A stretch of DNA of 64,000 nucleotides, from positions 1-64,000 of the forward strand of contig JAGSHD010000008.1 in the NCBI GenBank assembly GCA_023954715.1. The letters run 5' to 3'. This document shows, piece by piece, positions 7,786-14,788 of the stretch. Every line of letters starts with the position of its first letter. Position 1 is the stretch's first letter. Source of the stretch: Candidatus Cloacimonadota bacterium (GTDB lineage: Bacteria > Muiribacteriota > UBA6191). A model generated the notes under the pieces. It was not told the DNA's origin. It saw nothing but the letters and a program-made list of their open reading frames with translations, and did not search any database. The position numbers and the translations under genes are program-made.

Positions 7786-8316
7786 AATTGAGTTTAAAAG
7801 TTTAAGTATTTTATTTTGTTTTTCTTTGTCTAAAGAAAGAATAATTTGTTCAACATCAGAATTTGGAGTCACTTCTTTAATTTTACTTAATTTATAATTA
7901 CTACCCATAGAAGCTTTACTCCATTCTCCAAATGGTGCATATACATATTGATATCGAGTAATCCTATGAATATTAGGATATAAAACAAAGTATATAGAAA
8001 CTGCATTAGCAGACTTATTTTGAACATAATACTTACCAATTCTGAGAGCATAATCTTCCAGATTAGTTTTAATTGATTTTATGTCTGAAATATCTATATC
8101 TACAGCGAACCGAGTAGCGTTTCCAGTAGAGACATTACTTTCATTAATAATGTGAATGTTAGAAATATCTACAGTTTTATGGAAATCTGTTTTTTGGTGA
8201 AAATCGTCTTTATTAACTTCATAGAACACAAAGCAAAAACCAATGAAGAATAGCAAAGAAATCATGCCACATCCCATACTATTTTTTCTGTCACTTGTGT
8301 TATTTACTTTAGTCAA
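7783..8316 (-). CDS. Small membrane-anchored protein of unknown function
   Basis: The 177-residue protein has one N-terminal transmembrane segment (about residues 14-33, MGCGMISLLFFIGFCFVFY), then a hydrophilic domain with beta-rich patterns such as DISNIHIINESNV and VSIYFVLYPNIHRI. Its start overlaps the stop of the ribbon-helix-helix regulator by 4 bases, so it is expressed with it. No homologue is seen in prophage B, where the equivalent slot holds a different 75-residue gene. I do not recognise the family. Topology suggests a periplasm-facing domain; exclusion of superinfecting phage is a guess. Confidence 0.65.
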   Translation of the reverse strand: MTKVNNTSDRKNSMGCGMISLLFFIGFCFVFYEVNKDDFHQKTDFHKTVDISNIHIINESNVSTGNATRFAVDIDISDIKSIKTNLEDYALRIGKYYVQNKSANAVSIYFVLYPNIHRITRYQYVYAPFGEWSKASMGSNYKLSKIKEVTPNSDVEQIILSLDKEKQNKILKLLNSI

Positions 8317-8744
8317 ACCTTATCCTTCAATCCCAAATCATCATCTAAACTACCCGGAACATAAACCTCTTCATTTTGTTGGGGTTTTAGTCTTTGTTCT
8401 AGTTTTTTGATGATTTCTTGGTTTCTTATATTGTTTTCGTTGATTTCATCCCAATCAATATCAAGCTCCTCATCATTAAGAGAAGGTGGGTTTGCATTAA
8501 TTGAAGCTTCAACTTCTTTTTTCCATGCTAAAAGTTTTTCAATTTTACTTTCCAATATATCTACTCGTTTTTGAATGACTTCTTCTTGTGTGGCTGGAAT
8601 TTCATTATTGTTCACAGCTTCCATTAAAAGTTGTCGAGCCAGAGTAGATATAGGAATCCTTAATTTATATGCGTATTCAGTGGCATCGTCATATTCTTTT
8701 TGATCGAGTGAAATACCAACTCTTTTACTTTTGTTTCTATCCAT
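8313..8744 (-). CDS. Ribbon-helix-helix regulator with coiled-coil C-terminus (homologue of 50025-50450)
   Basis: The N-terminus (KSKRVGISLDQKEYDDA, then a helix ending LARQLLMEAV) has the basic strand, Gly and two-helix pattern of Arc/CopG ribbon-helix-helix DNA-binding domains. Residues about 60-143 are acidic and coiled-coil-like. The prophage B homologue is alike at the N-terminus and diverges later. It is transcribed divergently from a second small ribbon-helix-helix gene at 8926. The 181-base gap between them holds palindromic sites, so autoregulation of a lysogeny or replication switch is a reasonable inference. It marks the right edge of cargo hotspot 1. Confidence 0.75.
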   Translation of the reverse strand: MDRNKSKRVGISLDQKEYDDATEYAYKLRIPISTLARQLLMEAVNNNEIPATQEEVIQKRVDILESKIEKLLAWKKEVEASINANPPSLNDEELDIDWDEINENNIRNQEIIKKLEQRLKPQQNEEVYVPGSLDDDLGLKDKV

Positions 8745-8797
8745 ATCCTAATCCTAACATAAAAAATTGAAAAATAAATAATGAAAACATTGTAAAC

Positions 8798-8866
8798 ACA
8801 AAGTAACAATGTTACGATAAATGAACAAGTTAACGAATGAACAAAGTAACTTTGTATCGTTCATTC
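8798..8866. promoter_or_regulatory. Cluster of palindromic operator-like sites between divergent regulators
   Basis: Visible sites are GTAACAATGTTAC (8803-8815), ACAAAGTAACTTTGT (8841-8855, perfect 7-base arms), and outer arms GAATGAAC/GTTCATTC (8835-8842 and 8859-8866) nested around the latter. The motif ACAAAGTAAC also occurs at 8798-8807. Prophage B has GTGACAATGTTAC and ACAAAGTAAC in the equivalent gap (50505-50544). The shared half-sites suggest binding by one of the ribbon-helix-helix proteins. Confidence 0.6.
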
Positions 8867-8925
8867 AAAATATTTAATTAATTTAACGTCACAATGATGA
8901 TTTTTATTAATGAAATGGAGCAGAA

Positions 8926-9087
8926 ATGAAGTGTAAAAAAGGCAATAGAGTAAGCATGACTCTAAATGATCAAGAATATGATTATTTAAAGTCAAGGGCT
9001 TTAGAAGAAAGAGAGATGAGTTTATCTGGATATGCAAAGAAAGAACTGTTTAAAACATTGGAGTTTCCATCATGTCAGATAGTCTAG
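8926..9087 (+). CDS. Small Arc-like ribbon-helix-helix protein (homologue of 50587-50748)
   Basis: The 53-residue protein contains NRVSMTLNDQEYDYL followed by two helices (REMSLSGYAKKELFKTLE), a minimal ribbon-helix-helix fold. The prophage B counterpart has the same length and layout (KRISMTFNEKEYDLV). The stop lies inside the next gene, overlapping by 16 bases and suggesting translational coupling. It heads the rightward early operon and faces the palindromic operator cluster. It is a likely Cro- or Arc-type regulator. Confidence 0.65.
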   Translation: MKCKKGNRVSMTLNDQEYDYLKSRALEEREMSLSGYAKKELFKTLEFPSCQIV

Positions 9088-9491
9088 CTAGATTTGAAGA
9101 GAATCAAGAAGAACAAATGGGTAAAGGTCATAAGAGTTTTGTAGAAAAAAAGCAAAACAATCTTCGCTTGCTTCTGGCTCAAGGCCAAGAAAACTTGTTA
9201 ATGAAAAAAGATAGACCTCAAAATGCAATTGGAGCACAAGAGCAGATGATGCAATATCTTGAGTTCATTATGGATAGATTGGATCAGTTTGAAATATTCA
9301 TTGGATTAAAACCAGAGTTTATAAAAATTGAAGATGCAAAACTCTATTATCCAGAATGTTTGGCTGCAAATACAGTCAAAAAACTAAGATGCCAAGGCAA
9401 AAACCTTCCTTACATTACAAAAATCGAAGGAAGACTATACCTAGATTCAAAAAAGTATGAAATGCATCGAAAAGCGAAACAATCTCGTTAA
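9072..9491 (+). CDS. Conserved early protein, possible DNA-binding (homologue of 50733-51128)
   Basis: The 139-residue protein shares with its B homologue the start MSDSL, a middle region ending GLKPEFIKI, and a C-terminal block LYYPECLAANTVKKLRCQG, then LPYI, EG.LY and KYEMHRK. That block resembles the winged helix-turn-helix of excisionase-like proteins, but I am not certain. It lies between the small ribbon-helix-helix gene and the replication gene in both prophages, so a role in early regulation or replication is likely. No enzymatic motif is present. Confidence 0.6.
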   Translation: MSDSLARFEENQEEQMGKGHKSFVEKKQNNLRLLLAQGQENLLMKKDRPQNAIGAQEQMMQYLEFIMDRLDQFEIFIGLKPEFIKIEDAKLYYPECLAANTVKKLRCQGKNLPYITKIEGRLYLDSKKYEMHRKAKQSR

Positions 9492-9536
9492 ATTTTAACT
9501 AGAACATTAATCTTATAATTTTAACGGAGATATCTT

Positions 9537-10475
9537 ATGGAAATAAATCAAGAAACTCAATTTATTAGATTGTTTAAGAATTTCTTTGAACATCCAGTTT
9601 GGACAGAAAAAAGAAAATTTTCAAAAGCTGAATGTTGGATCGATATTTTAAACGAAGTCAGATTCGCAGAAAAAGAGAAAAGCTTCTTGATTGGAAATGC
9701 TCTAATCACCTGTAAACAAGGGCAAAGTTTAAACAGTTTGGACACTTGGGCGAAGCGTTGGGGAATGTCAAAAAGTAGCGTTCGGAGACTTATCGGACTG
9801 TTTGCTAAGTTGGATATGATAAAAACGGAAAATGTAGAAAAAACGACACGCTTAACAGTGCTTAAATACAGTCAGTACATAAATAAGCGACACGTACATG
9901 AAACACACATGAACCAGACTAGAAACATTCGTGATTCGTTTTCGACACCAGAAGTAGAAGGTAAAGAAGGTATAGATGGAAAGAAAGAAAAAAATAAAAC
10001 AAAAAAAGAAGTTCTACCCCTAACCCCTCAAGGGGAAGTTCAATTTGATTCTTCTTCAAAAGTCATTTCAATAAATGAAAACAAAAAGTTCAAGTCAGAG
10101 ACTGGTGATACAAAATCTGTGATTGATAAAAAGATCGAAGATCTAAAAAAGAAGTTTGGAGTAAATCGAGTTTTAAAAGCTTATGAACTATTTGAATTGT
10201 TTTTGAATATCGGAAAAACAAAGTCTTTTCACAAAGAGATCCAGTCAATCAAAAATATCTGCAACATCTTGAAAAAGGATCTAGCAAGTATGGATGATTT
10301 AAAAAGATCAATTGAAAACTACAAAATTTCAAAGTCCGAACAAATTGATCAAGGTTTCATTTTTTCATGTGCAAACTTCTTCGGTTCAAAAGATGAGTAC
10401 ACAAATTACACCAATATAGTAATCGAAGAAGATCCAATGGAAAAAGTGTATAGAGAAATGAGAAACAATGGATAA
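9537..10475 (+). CDS. Phage replication initiator-like protein (lambda O-like position)
   Basis: The protein (312 aa) has an N-terminal winged helix-turn-helix-like region (about residues 60-115, WAKRWGMSKSSVRRLIGLFA), a Lys/Glu/Asn linker, and a C-terminal domain starting near DKKIEDLKKKFGVNRV. The C-terminal domain is closely shared with the B homologue at 51138-52136, while the N-terminal domain is not. This split of a variable origin-binding N-terminus and conserved C-terminus recalls phage O/replisome-organiser proteins. It overlaps the next gene by 8 bases. A GC-rich repeat inside the linker (10014-10035) could be origin DNA. Confidence 0.6.
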   Translation: MEINQETQFIRLFKNFFEHPVWTEKRKFSKAECWIDILNEVRFAEKEKSFLIGNALITCKQGQSLNSLDTWAKRWGMSKSSVRRLIGLFAKLDMIKTENVEKTTRLTVLKYSQYINKRHVHETHMNQTRNIRDSFSTPEVEGKEGIDGKKEKNKTKKEVLPLTPQGEVQFDSSSKVISINENKKFKSETGDTKSVIDKKIEDLKKKFGVNRVLKAYELFELFLNIGKTKSFHKEIQSIKNICNILKKDLASMDDLKRSIENYKISKSEQIDQGFIFSCANFFGSKDEYTNYTNIVIEEDPMEKVYREMRNNG

Positions 10476-11094
10476 ATCACTCGTTGCAGAAGATGAATGG
10501 CTTAGAGGGCAAATTAAGTATTTAGCTGAATGTTTCAGTGCAAACATCAAACGTGGTCGGATTAATGAAATGGTAAGCAAAATGGAAGGAATGCCAAAGC
10601 ATCACGCTCAAAAGATATTCCGAGATTTCATCGATACTGGAGACAAGTTTCCGTTAATCAAAGATATCATCCAACGAGTAAGTTTTTATAAAAATGTAGA
10701 AATACAAGATTTGAAAAGATTAGAAGAAGATAAAACAATCAAACCAAAGTACGAAAACTCTTTGTTAAGTGAAATGATGATTGAAGCAAGACCCATGAAG
10801 GTTCTATATAAAAAAGATCCTCAAAAGTTTAACAAAATAAAAGCTGTATTTGAGGAGTATTTTCCAAATACTTTATCTCAAGCAACAGATGAAAATAGCT
10901 CCATTGATGTTAAAGATTTGAGAGTCAATGCCTGTTTTTCGATGATGAACGAATTTTACACCAACCCAATGAAGGTGTTAAGAGAAGAAATTGAAAAGCA
11001 CACACCAGGAGTAGTCAGAGAAAGATTTGAAAAAGGATTAAAGATATGTCAAAAATCAAAGGATTTCTTTTTAACCACTGCGAAGTGTGCCTAG
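10468..11094 (+). CDS. Conserved replication-module protein, lambda P-like position (homologue of 52129-52728)
   Basis: The 208-residue protein begins MDKSLVAEDEWLRGQIKYLAECF and is closely similar to its B homologue throughout, including RPMKVLYKKDPQKFN, the middle FPN.LSQ and the near-invariant DLRVNACFSMMNEF. It is all-helical by eye, with no catalytic motif. Its start lies within the end of the initiator-like gene. By position it may load the host helicase, as lambda P or DnaC-like proteins do. That is inference from context only. Confidence 0.6.
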   Translation: MDKSLVAEDEWLRGQIKYLAECFSANIKRGRINEMVSKMEGMPKHHAQKIFRDFIDTGDKFPLIKDIIQRVSFYKNVEIQDLKRLEEDKTIKPKYENSLLSEMMIEARPMKVLYKKDPQKFNKIKAVFEEYFPNTLSQATDENSSIDVKDLRVNACFSMMNEFYTNPMKVLREEIEKHTPGVVRERFEKGLKICQKSKDFFLTTAKCA

Positions 11095-11143
11095 TGATAA
11101 TCAACTTTACAATGATTGTAAGAGCAATTTTAAGAGATTAATT

Positions 11144-12079
11144 ATGTTAGAAGTAAAAGACTGTAAGCCATTAAATAAAAAAGCTGTATCGAGTCTAATT
11201 TTAGAGTTTGTGAATAGAAAGTCACACTCCAAAGGGACAAAAAAGACTTATCAAAAACAGCTTAAAAAGTTTTTCAATTATTGTAGTGCTAAAAAACTTC
11301 AAAAACCTAGAAGAAAGGATATTTTGGAATTTTTAGAATCATTAATTTATCAAGGCAAAACAGCAAATTACATCAACAATCTACTAACAGTTTTAAAAAA
11401 TTTCTTTAGATATTTAGATTTTATTAAAAGATACGAGGATATTACAAAAATGATAGATCGAATAAAAAGTGATAAAGGGCATAAGCGTGAAGCGTTACAC
11501 CCTCATCAATTCCAAAAGATAATGAAGTATATGCCAATGAGTGAACACGAAATATTGTTTAGAAACTTCGCCATATTAAATACTCTTGGACGTACTGGCA
11601 TAAGACGTAATGGACTAAGAGAGCTAAAAGTAAAACATCTATTTCAAAAAGAGGGATCTGATCAAAAACAAAATTGGTATCTATTGGTTAAGCTCAAAGG
11701 TCATCAAGTGGCAGATCATGAGGTTTTATTAACTGAAAAAACATTAAAACCTATTCAAGATTACTTAAAGTTAAAAAAGAGTAACAAACCAGAAGACTAC
11801 TTGTTTTCAACGGAGTCTGGAAAAGGCTTGAATGTAGACTTTATCTCAAGGCTATTTAAACAATCAGCAAGACGAGTTGGAATAGACAGCCCAAAGATCA
11901 CATGTCATAGCTTAAGACACATGTTTGCAACAATAGCCAAAGCAAACAATATGGCAATGGAAGATATATCAGATGTACTAGGACACGCAGAAACCTCAAC
12001 AACATCAGATATTTACGCTCATCGTGGAGAACAAAGTAAAAACAAAGTACTAAATTCTGTGGATGAGGTTTTAGGATGA
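11144..12079 (+). CDS. XerC/D-like tyrosine recombinase (homologue of 52742-53680)
   Basis: The 311-residue protein has an N-terminal SAM-like core-binding domain (about 15-100) and a C-terminal catalytic domain with RTGIRRNGLREL (Arg154), CHSLRHMFAT (His255, Arg258), LGHAETSTTSDIYAH (His281, Tyr291). The homologue sets the ATG at 11144; an upstream GTG at 11087 is also in frame but its extension is not conserved. It is distinct from the integrase at 15011 and lies at the end of the replication module. It may resolve multimers of a circular intermediate or move the adjacent small genes. Confidence 0.85.
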   Translation: MLEVKDCKPLNKKAVSSLILEFVNRKSHSKGTKKTYQKQLKKFFNYCSAKKLQKPRRKDILEFLESLIYQGKTANYINNLLTVLKNFFRYLDFIKRYEDITKMIDRIKSDKGHKREALHPHQFQKIMKYMPMSEHEILFRNFAILNTLGRTGIRRNGLRELKVKHLFQKEGSDQKQNWYLLVKLKGHQVADHEVLLTEKTLKPIQDYLKLKKSNKPEDYLFSTESGKGLNVDFISRLFKQSARRVGIDSPKITCHSLRHMFATIAKANNMAMEDISDVLGHAETSTTSDIYAHRGEQSKNKVLNSVDEVLG

Positions 12080-12237
12080 AAAAAGCAATCAATAGCTGGA
12101 GTCAATTTTTCAGTAACTTATCAAATGGTGAAACAGTAGAAATAGAAGCAGCAAAAGAAATTTGTTTCTGGACATTTCTATCAACCGTTTGGCTAACATT
12201 TTGGGTGGTAGTGTGCCATTCAATTTTTTCACTATAA
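12076..12237 (+). CDS. Small hydrophobic protein
   Basis: A 53-residue frame starts in the stop of the recombinase gene (GGATGA overlap). It has a hydrophilic first half and a hydrophobic second half (about residues 31-53, FWTFLSTVWLTFWVVVCHSI), a probable single membrane helix. Coupling to the recombinase gene supports translation. No homologue is seen at this place in prophage B, which has an unrelated 50-residue Cys-containing gene there. Function unknown. Confidence 0.5.
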   Translation: MKKAINSWSQFFSNLSNGETVEIEAAKEICFWTFLSTVWLTFWVVVCHSIFSL

Positions 12238-12272
12238 ATCAAAATTTAAAAATTAACATAAAGGACATTAAA

Positions 12273-12740
12273 ATGAATGAAAATACATTGAAAGCCTATG
12301 ATATAGGTACTCACCACATGGATAGAAAAATAGTATTTCATTATTCAGAAATTCAGGCAAAAGTTTTTTTAGCCAATCTTGAGGGGTGGGATGATATATC
12401 GGATGTAACCGTAGAAAGAATTGAAAAGTTTGATAAATACTTAATTGGTAATGCTCCATATCATTTCGACCAATCAATAAAAGAAAATCAAAGAGCTTTT
12501 TATAATGAAAATTGGCTTTATGGATCAGAGGAAGATCTTTGTTCATGTTGTGAAAAAGGTATATATAACTCTATTCCAGAATCTTGGCTTGTTTGTCCTG
12601 ATTGTAACTTTTGTGAATCTTGTGCTTTGAAAAATGTCGACGAATGCGAGGACGACAAAGACCAATTTAGATGTGAATGTAAATTGAGAATAGAACTTAA
12701 AGAGAAAGAAGATATAAGCAGATCTCATGAAAGCCATTAG
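12273..12740 (+). CDS. Cys-rich, probably zinc-binding small protein
   Basis: The ATG at 12273 follows AAAGGAC and gives a 155-residue protein. The C-terminal third carries a dense Cys cluster: LCSCCEKG (about 90), LVCPDCNFCESCALK (about 115), then C near VDEC and RCECK. This suggests one or two zinc-ribbon or treble-clef modules. The N-terminal part has no recognised motif. It sits in the variable small-gene run between the XerC-like recombinase and the integrase and has no B counterpart. Its role is unknown; phage early regulators often look like this. Confidence 0.6.
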   Translation: MNENTLKAYDIGTHHMDRKIVFHYSEIQAKVFLANLEGWDDISDVTVERIEKFDKYLIGNAPYHFDQSIKENQRAFYNENWLYGSEEDLCSCCEKGIYNSIPESWLVCPDCNFCESCALKNVDECEDDKDQFRCECKLRIELKEKEDISRSHESH

Positions 12741-12756
12741 TTAAGGAGGGAGAAAC

Positions 12757-12942
12757 GTGAAATATAAGGTAGAAATAGAAGCAGAAGTTTTAATGAAAAC
12801 TATTATTGAAATTGAAGCAGAATCAGAAGCCGAAGCAGAAGATATTGCACAATTTTCAACTGACTTTGATGATATTCATAAAGATGATTGTATCAAATGT
12901 TCAAGTGGAGTAGTTAATGTTAACTCGGTTGAATTAATCTAA
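12757..12942 (+). CDS. Small acidic protein, GTG start
   Basis: The 61-residue protein has a very strong ribosome-binding site (AAGGAGGGAG) 5 bases before its GTG start. The sequence is acidic with Glu/Ala repeats (IEIEAESEAEAEDIAQ) and a single CIKC pair. It belongs to the run of short genes between recombinase and integrase. No function is recognised; small acidic phage proteins of this kind can act as inhibitors or DNA mimics. Confidence 0.55.
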   Translation: MKYKVEIEAEVLMKTIIEIEAESEAEAEDIAQFSTDFDDIHKDDCIKCSSGVVNVNSVELI

Positions 12943-12962
12943 CTATTAGGGGGTATCAGATC

Positions 12963-13097
12963 ATGAACTATTACGCATTGCAGCAAACTAAAAAACTTAA
13001 ATTTATACTTGAAAATGCTACAATCAAGAAAAAAATTGACCCTGATGTTGAAGAAGAATTTTTAAGATTGAAAGCTGAAATTAGAGGGCATCAATGA
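12963..13097 (+). CDS. Short helical protein (44 aa)
   Basis: The frame starts ATG at 12963 after GGGGG and encodes MNYYALQQTKKLKFILENAT and a Lys/Glu-rich helix, ending 3' with a 4-base ATGA overlap with the next gene. The coupling and codon pattern support translation. Function unknown. Confidence 0.45.
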   Translation: MNYYALQQTKKLKFILENATIKKKIDPDVEEEFLRLKAEIRGHQ

Positions 13098-13321
13098 AAA
13101 AATCTACTGGAGGAACTTTAAGATCAGGAAGATCTGAAAGAGTGGGGGAACAAGCATATACAACTTATGAATATTCAATAAACAAGAAACTAGATATAAA
13201 GTTGGATTTAGGACCAATAAATATTCCTTTAGAAGTAGAGAAACAATTAGAAGAAAACTCTTCTAAGATTAAAGACGAGTTAATCAAAGCGATGAGAAAA
13301 CAAAATAAAATCTCGTTGTAG
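13094..13321 (+). CDS. Small protein of unknown function
   Basis: The 75-residue product is Ser/Gly/Arg-rich at the N-terminus (STGGTLRSGRSERVGE) and has an amphipathic C-terminal half containing LDLGPINIPLEVEKQLEEN. It is translated from an ATGA overlap with the preceding 44-residue gene. It has no counterpart in prophage B and no recognised motif. The following intergenic region begins the first double-hairpin unit. Confidence 0.5.
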   Translation: MKKSTGGTLRSGRSERVGEQAYTTYEYSINKKLDIKLDLGPINIPLEVEKQLEENSSKIKDELIKAMRKQNKISL

Positions 13322-13362
13322 ACAGTAAATAAAACCAAATAAAAATTGAATATTAACCAATA

Positions 13363-13407
13363 ATTATTAGTCAAAAATAGACTAATAATAAGGCAATCTT
13401 ATTGCCT
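13363..13407 (+). repeat. Double-hairpin leader unit 1
   Basis: Two adjacent perfect hairpins: ATTATTAGTC (13363-13372) with GACTAATAAT (13380-13389), then AGGCAAT CTT ATTGCCT (13391-13407). A ribosome-binding site (GAAAGGAA) and ATG follow within 16 bases. The unit recurs before the genes at 14245 and 15011, with changes that largely preserve pairing. Confidence 0.75.
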
Positions 13408-13422
13408 GAAAGGAATAAACCC

Positions 13423-14145
13423 ATGAGTAACTCAGTAAATGAATACTATGAAAAAATGACCAAAGAAGCTATAGCAGAATTAAGTGAATTTAGAATTATG
13501 TCAAGTGTCGGTGTAAATACAAGAAGTATTAAAAGACTAGATGGATTTGATGCTGAAATCATCAAAGCAACTAATTTTAAGGATATTGTTCATCCTATAT
13601 ATGTTTCTGTAATTGGTGGATCATTACAAATTAATGGAGATTATGGTGATGCTGTAATTAATATGGCTTTACATGGTTATAGAAACTTAAGATCTTATGC
13701 AAATATGCACTTTAGTTATTTTTATGAAAAAGAAAGAGGAAATCCAAAATTTAGAAAATATATCCAAGAACTATTTTTTGATGAAATTACAGAAATAATA
13801 AACGAAAGACTTGAAGAGGAGTCCGGATCATTTGGAACAGAAGAATATCACGAATTAATTGAATATACAGAAGGTCTATATCTTGATGATGACAATGAAA
13901 TCTGTATGGATGATTATAATTTTCCTTCAGATGAATATGAAGCTACGATTTGGCTTCGTGAGAATGGTGAAAAAATAGTTGGTGATGAGTGCTGGTATGA
14001 AACTATTCCAAACTGTGTATACCCTACATTTAGATTATTTTTTATCTGGCAAATGATTAAAAAGATAGATCAACTTCTTTATCCACATGACTATGAAGAG
14101 ATCGAGGGTTTTTTAAAGAGAAAGAAAGTCCTTAAAACAGTTTAA
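13423..14145 (+). CDS. Hypothetical acidic protein, cassette gene 1
   Basis: The ATG at 13423 follows GAAAGGAA, giving 240 residues; an in-frame upstream TTG at 13402 lies inside the leader hairpin and is unlikely. The protein is acidic, with EEESGSFGTEEYHELIEYTE and DDDNEICMDDYNFPSDEYEA, and ends in a basic helix (FLKRKKVLKTV). No family is recognised. It is preceded by one double-hairpin unit and followed by another, so it looks like a self-contained cassette. Nothing similar is seen in prophage B. Confidence 0.55.
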   Translation: MSNSVNEYYEKMTKEAIAELSEFRIMSSVGVNTRSIKRLDGFDAEIIKATNFKDIVHPIYVSVIGGSLQINGDYGDAVINMALHGYRNLRSYANMHFSYFYEKERGNPKFRKYIQELFFDEITEIINERLEEESGSFGTEEYHELIEYTEGLYLDDDNEICMDDYNFPSDEYEATIWLRENGEKIVGDECWYETIPNCVYPTFRLFFIWQMIKKIDQLLYPHDYEEIEGFLKRKKVLKTV

Positions 14146-14184
14146 TCTAGTAAAAAAACAAAAAAAACAGAATATCAAACAACA

Positions 14185-14229
14185 ATTATTAGTCAATTTT
14201 AGGCTAATAATAAGGCAATCTTATTGTCT
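14185..14229 (+). repeat. Double-hairpin leader unit 2
   Basis: ATTATTAGTC (14185-14194) pairs with GGCTAATAAT (14202-14211, one G-U), followed by AGGCAAT CTT ATTGTCT (14213-14229, one G-U). The layout relative to the next ribosome-binding site is as in unit 1. Both changes keep pairing in RNA, which favours an RNA-level function. Confidence 0.75.
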
Positions 14230-14244
14230 GAAAGGAATGTGAAA

Positions 14245-14451
14245 ATGAAATGTGATTGCATAGAAAAGATAAACAAATTAACTGAGAAAGATAACTATAT
14301 GCTTAAAACAAAAATGTATAGAGTAAGTGATACTGAAATAGTTTCTAGAATAAGCTTAGAAACTGTAGCGATAGAAAAGAAGAGGGGCTTTAGACCTCCA
14401 TCATTTTTCATGACTTATTGCCCTTTTTGTGGAATAAAATTAGAGGATTAA
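14245..14451 (+). CDS. Small zinc-ribbon-like protein, cassette gene 2
   Basis: The 68-residue protein has MKCDCIEK at the N-terminus and TYCPFCGIKLED at the C-terminus, two Cys pairs that could bind one zinc ion. The ATG at 14245 follows GGAATGTG and leader unit 2. It is separated by one base from the next gene (TAA then A then ATG), implying coupled expression. The role is unknown; Cys-pair miniproteins of this type are common in phage early regions. Confidence 0.55.
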   Translation: MKCDCIEKINKLTEKDNYMLKTKMYRVSDTEIVSRISLETVAIEKKRGFRPPSFFMTYCPFCGIKLED

Positions 14452-14452
14452 A

Positions 14453-14788
14453 ATGGAAAACTTTTCAAATGTCGGGGAATGTAAAAAAGAGTTGGATTTT
14501 TTAAGTAATGAAATGAGTGATAATCGTGGTTTGGGTATTGATTTACAGGAAATGTGTATTTCCCGTAAAAAGACAAGAAAACGAAGCAAAACCACTCGAT
14601 CAGCAAGACTAAAGTTTGTACTACTTTTGAGAGAAGGAGATACTGCAAAAATCTTAAACTTTTTAGATTGTGAATTAACCAGATCCTCCATCCAATTAGA
14701 AATTAATGCAATGGGAAGTAATGGCTTTGGAAATGTTGAAAACTACTATCAAAAATTAAAGAAAAGGTGGAATGAGTTTGGACATTAA
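14453..14788 (+). CDS. Hypothetical basic protein
   Basis: The 111-residue protein contains a strongly basic stretch (CISRKKTRKRSKTTRSARLK, about residues 37-56) followed by two predicted helices. It might contact nucleic acid, but no family is recognised. It starts one base after the zinc-ribbon-like gene and its end overlaps the conserved pre-integrase gene by 17 bases, so it belongs to the same operon. There is no B counterpart. Confidence 0.5.
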   Translation: MENFSNVGECKKELDFLSNEMSDNRGLGIDLQEMCISRKKTRKRSKTTRSARLKFVLLLREGDTAKILNFLDCELTRSSIQLEINAMGSNGFGNVENYYQKLKKRWNEFGH

